A DNA stretch of 33,357 nucleotides from an uncultured Clostridia bacterium (GTDB lineage: Bacteria; Bacillota; Clostridia; Lachnospirales; CAG-274). Below, one piece after another: positions 32,680 to 33,357 of the stretch. The notes under the pieces are model-generated. The model had not been told where the DNA came from. It ran no database searches and saw only the letters and a list, made by a program, of their open reading frames with translations. The position numbers and the translations under genes are program-made. Location of the stretch: NCBI GenBank assembly GCA_947585865.1, contig CANPXH010000026.1, positions 1-33,357 on the forward strand, written 5' to 3'. Each line of letters starts with the position of its first letter. The stretch's first letter is position 1.

Positions 32680-33357
32680 GGATTACTTTAAAAAGTAAAC
32701 AAATTTTTATGTACTTTTTTTCGAAAAAAATACCAAAAACATTCAGAGCTTTAGACTTTATTGTTTCTATATTTTTAATATTTTTTGTTTTCTTACTTTA
32801 AAAAGTAAGCAAATTTCTTGTACTTTTTTGCGAAAAAAGTACCAAAACATTCAACGCTTTTTATTTTGGAGTTTCAATATTTTATATAAACTTTATTTAT
32901 CTTACTTTAAAAAGTAAGCAAATTTATATGTACTTTTTTGCGAAAAAAGTACCAAAAACGTGGGAACCTTCCGATGGTTCCCACACCCTCCGAACGGCTT
33001 TTGGGGCTCGAAAAATTTCTTATTCTGTAACTTTTGACCCCAAAAGAATCGGGCTCCCACTTAGCCACGTTGCGGCTGTGGGAGGTGAAGCTTCACATAA
33101 ATATTAGCTTTTCAAATTGGAAGACATTAAGACTTGGACAAATTATATTATATAGCAATATGATCGATTATTAAATTCTCTTTGGTTTCATTGTAGCTGT
33201 TGAAGAAAAGAGTCCATATAAATATTGAATTCTTTATTTGCAGAAGCCTGCATCGGTCATTTATTTCATCAGTAACCTTTTTGAGAAGTTTCTCCTTCTG
33301 CCGACCGCAATCAGCACTTTTGCCTTCGGCAAAAGCCACTCTAGCGAGTGTCCGATA
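32680..33357. repeat. Hairpin-rich repeat block 4, runs off the window
   Basis: Three head-to-tail copies of the double-stem unit (TTACTTT/AAAGTAA plus GTACTTTTTT/AAAAAAGTAC) start at 32682, 32792 and 32901 (period about 110). The third opens a full element: TGGGAACC/GGTTCCCA, TTTTGGGG/CCCCAAAA, CTCCCAC/GTGGGAG, TTCACATAAATATTAGC, an AT-rich spacer, then modules in reverse orientation including GCTTTTGCCTTCGGCAAAAG-type palindromes at 33310-33340. From 32901 to the edge it matches 20866-20411 of block 3 inverted. No gene is supported; the reading frame at 33148-33339 is a by-product of the repeat. Confidence 0.88.

Overview
The window looks like a chromosomal segment of a low-to-moderate GC gut-type Clostridia species (Bacillota). 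This rests on the 16S rRNA character, strong AAGGAGG ribosome binding sites, TTGACA/TATAAT promoters, a stalk-domain exported protein, a dockerin-bearing pectate lyase and the rpmH-rnpA-yidD-yidC-jag cluster. A specialised pectin degrader (Monoglobus-like or another Oscillospirales-type lineage) is plausible, but I cannot prove the genus.

Layout. (1) 1-2502, minus strand: an rRNA operon with a promoter, a 16S processing stem, 16S, 5S, tRNA-Ile and tRNA-Ala. The 23S must lie beyond the left edge, so 5S sits between 16S and the tRNAs. (2) 2548-6111, minus: a coupled DUF5662-DUF4250 pair, then an 848-residue secreted stalk-domain protein with its own promoter and terminator. (3) 6569-19633, minus: a PBSX/skin-type contractile-tail prophage block (portal, scaffold, capsid, connectors, sheath, tube, baseplate, fibre, tail assembly chaperone, large terminase, XkdQ/XkdR). 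The order is shuffled. No tape measure, LysM tail protein, lysis, integration or regulatory genes are seen. (4) 20997-22904, minus: a DUF4914 P-loop protein. (5) 23251-26057, plus: a membrane-anchored protein, murC and efp. (6) 26622-29726, minus: a dockerin-PL9 pectate lyase and a YitT-family membrane protein. (7) 29916-32614, plus: rpmH, rnpA, yidD, yidC and jag, serving ribosome assembly, tRNA processing and membrane insertion.

The most striking non-coding content is a family of hairpin-rich repeats at 7821-8802, 19820-20100, 20181-20944 and 32680-33357. At least two copies are about 0.7-0.9 kb elements whose ends are inverted repeats. They are built from the same ordered set of stem-loops, and several stems differ between copies on both arms, so pairing is preserved. 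They interrupt the prophage, lie in front of it, and follow jag. A 456-base arm is present in inverted orientation about 12.5 kb apart.

Long genes left of about 23 kb run leftward and most to the right run rightward. With two perfect DnaA boxes beside AT-rich DNA between murC and efp, and the rpmH cluster nearby without dnaA, this suggests that the replication origin is in or close to this window. That is inference only.
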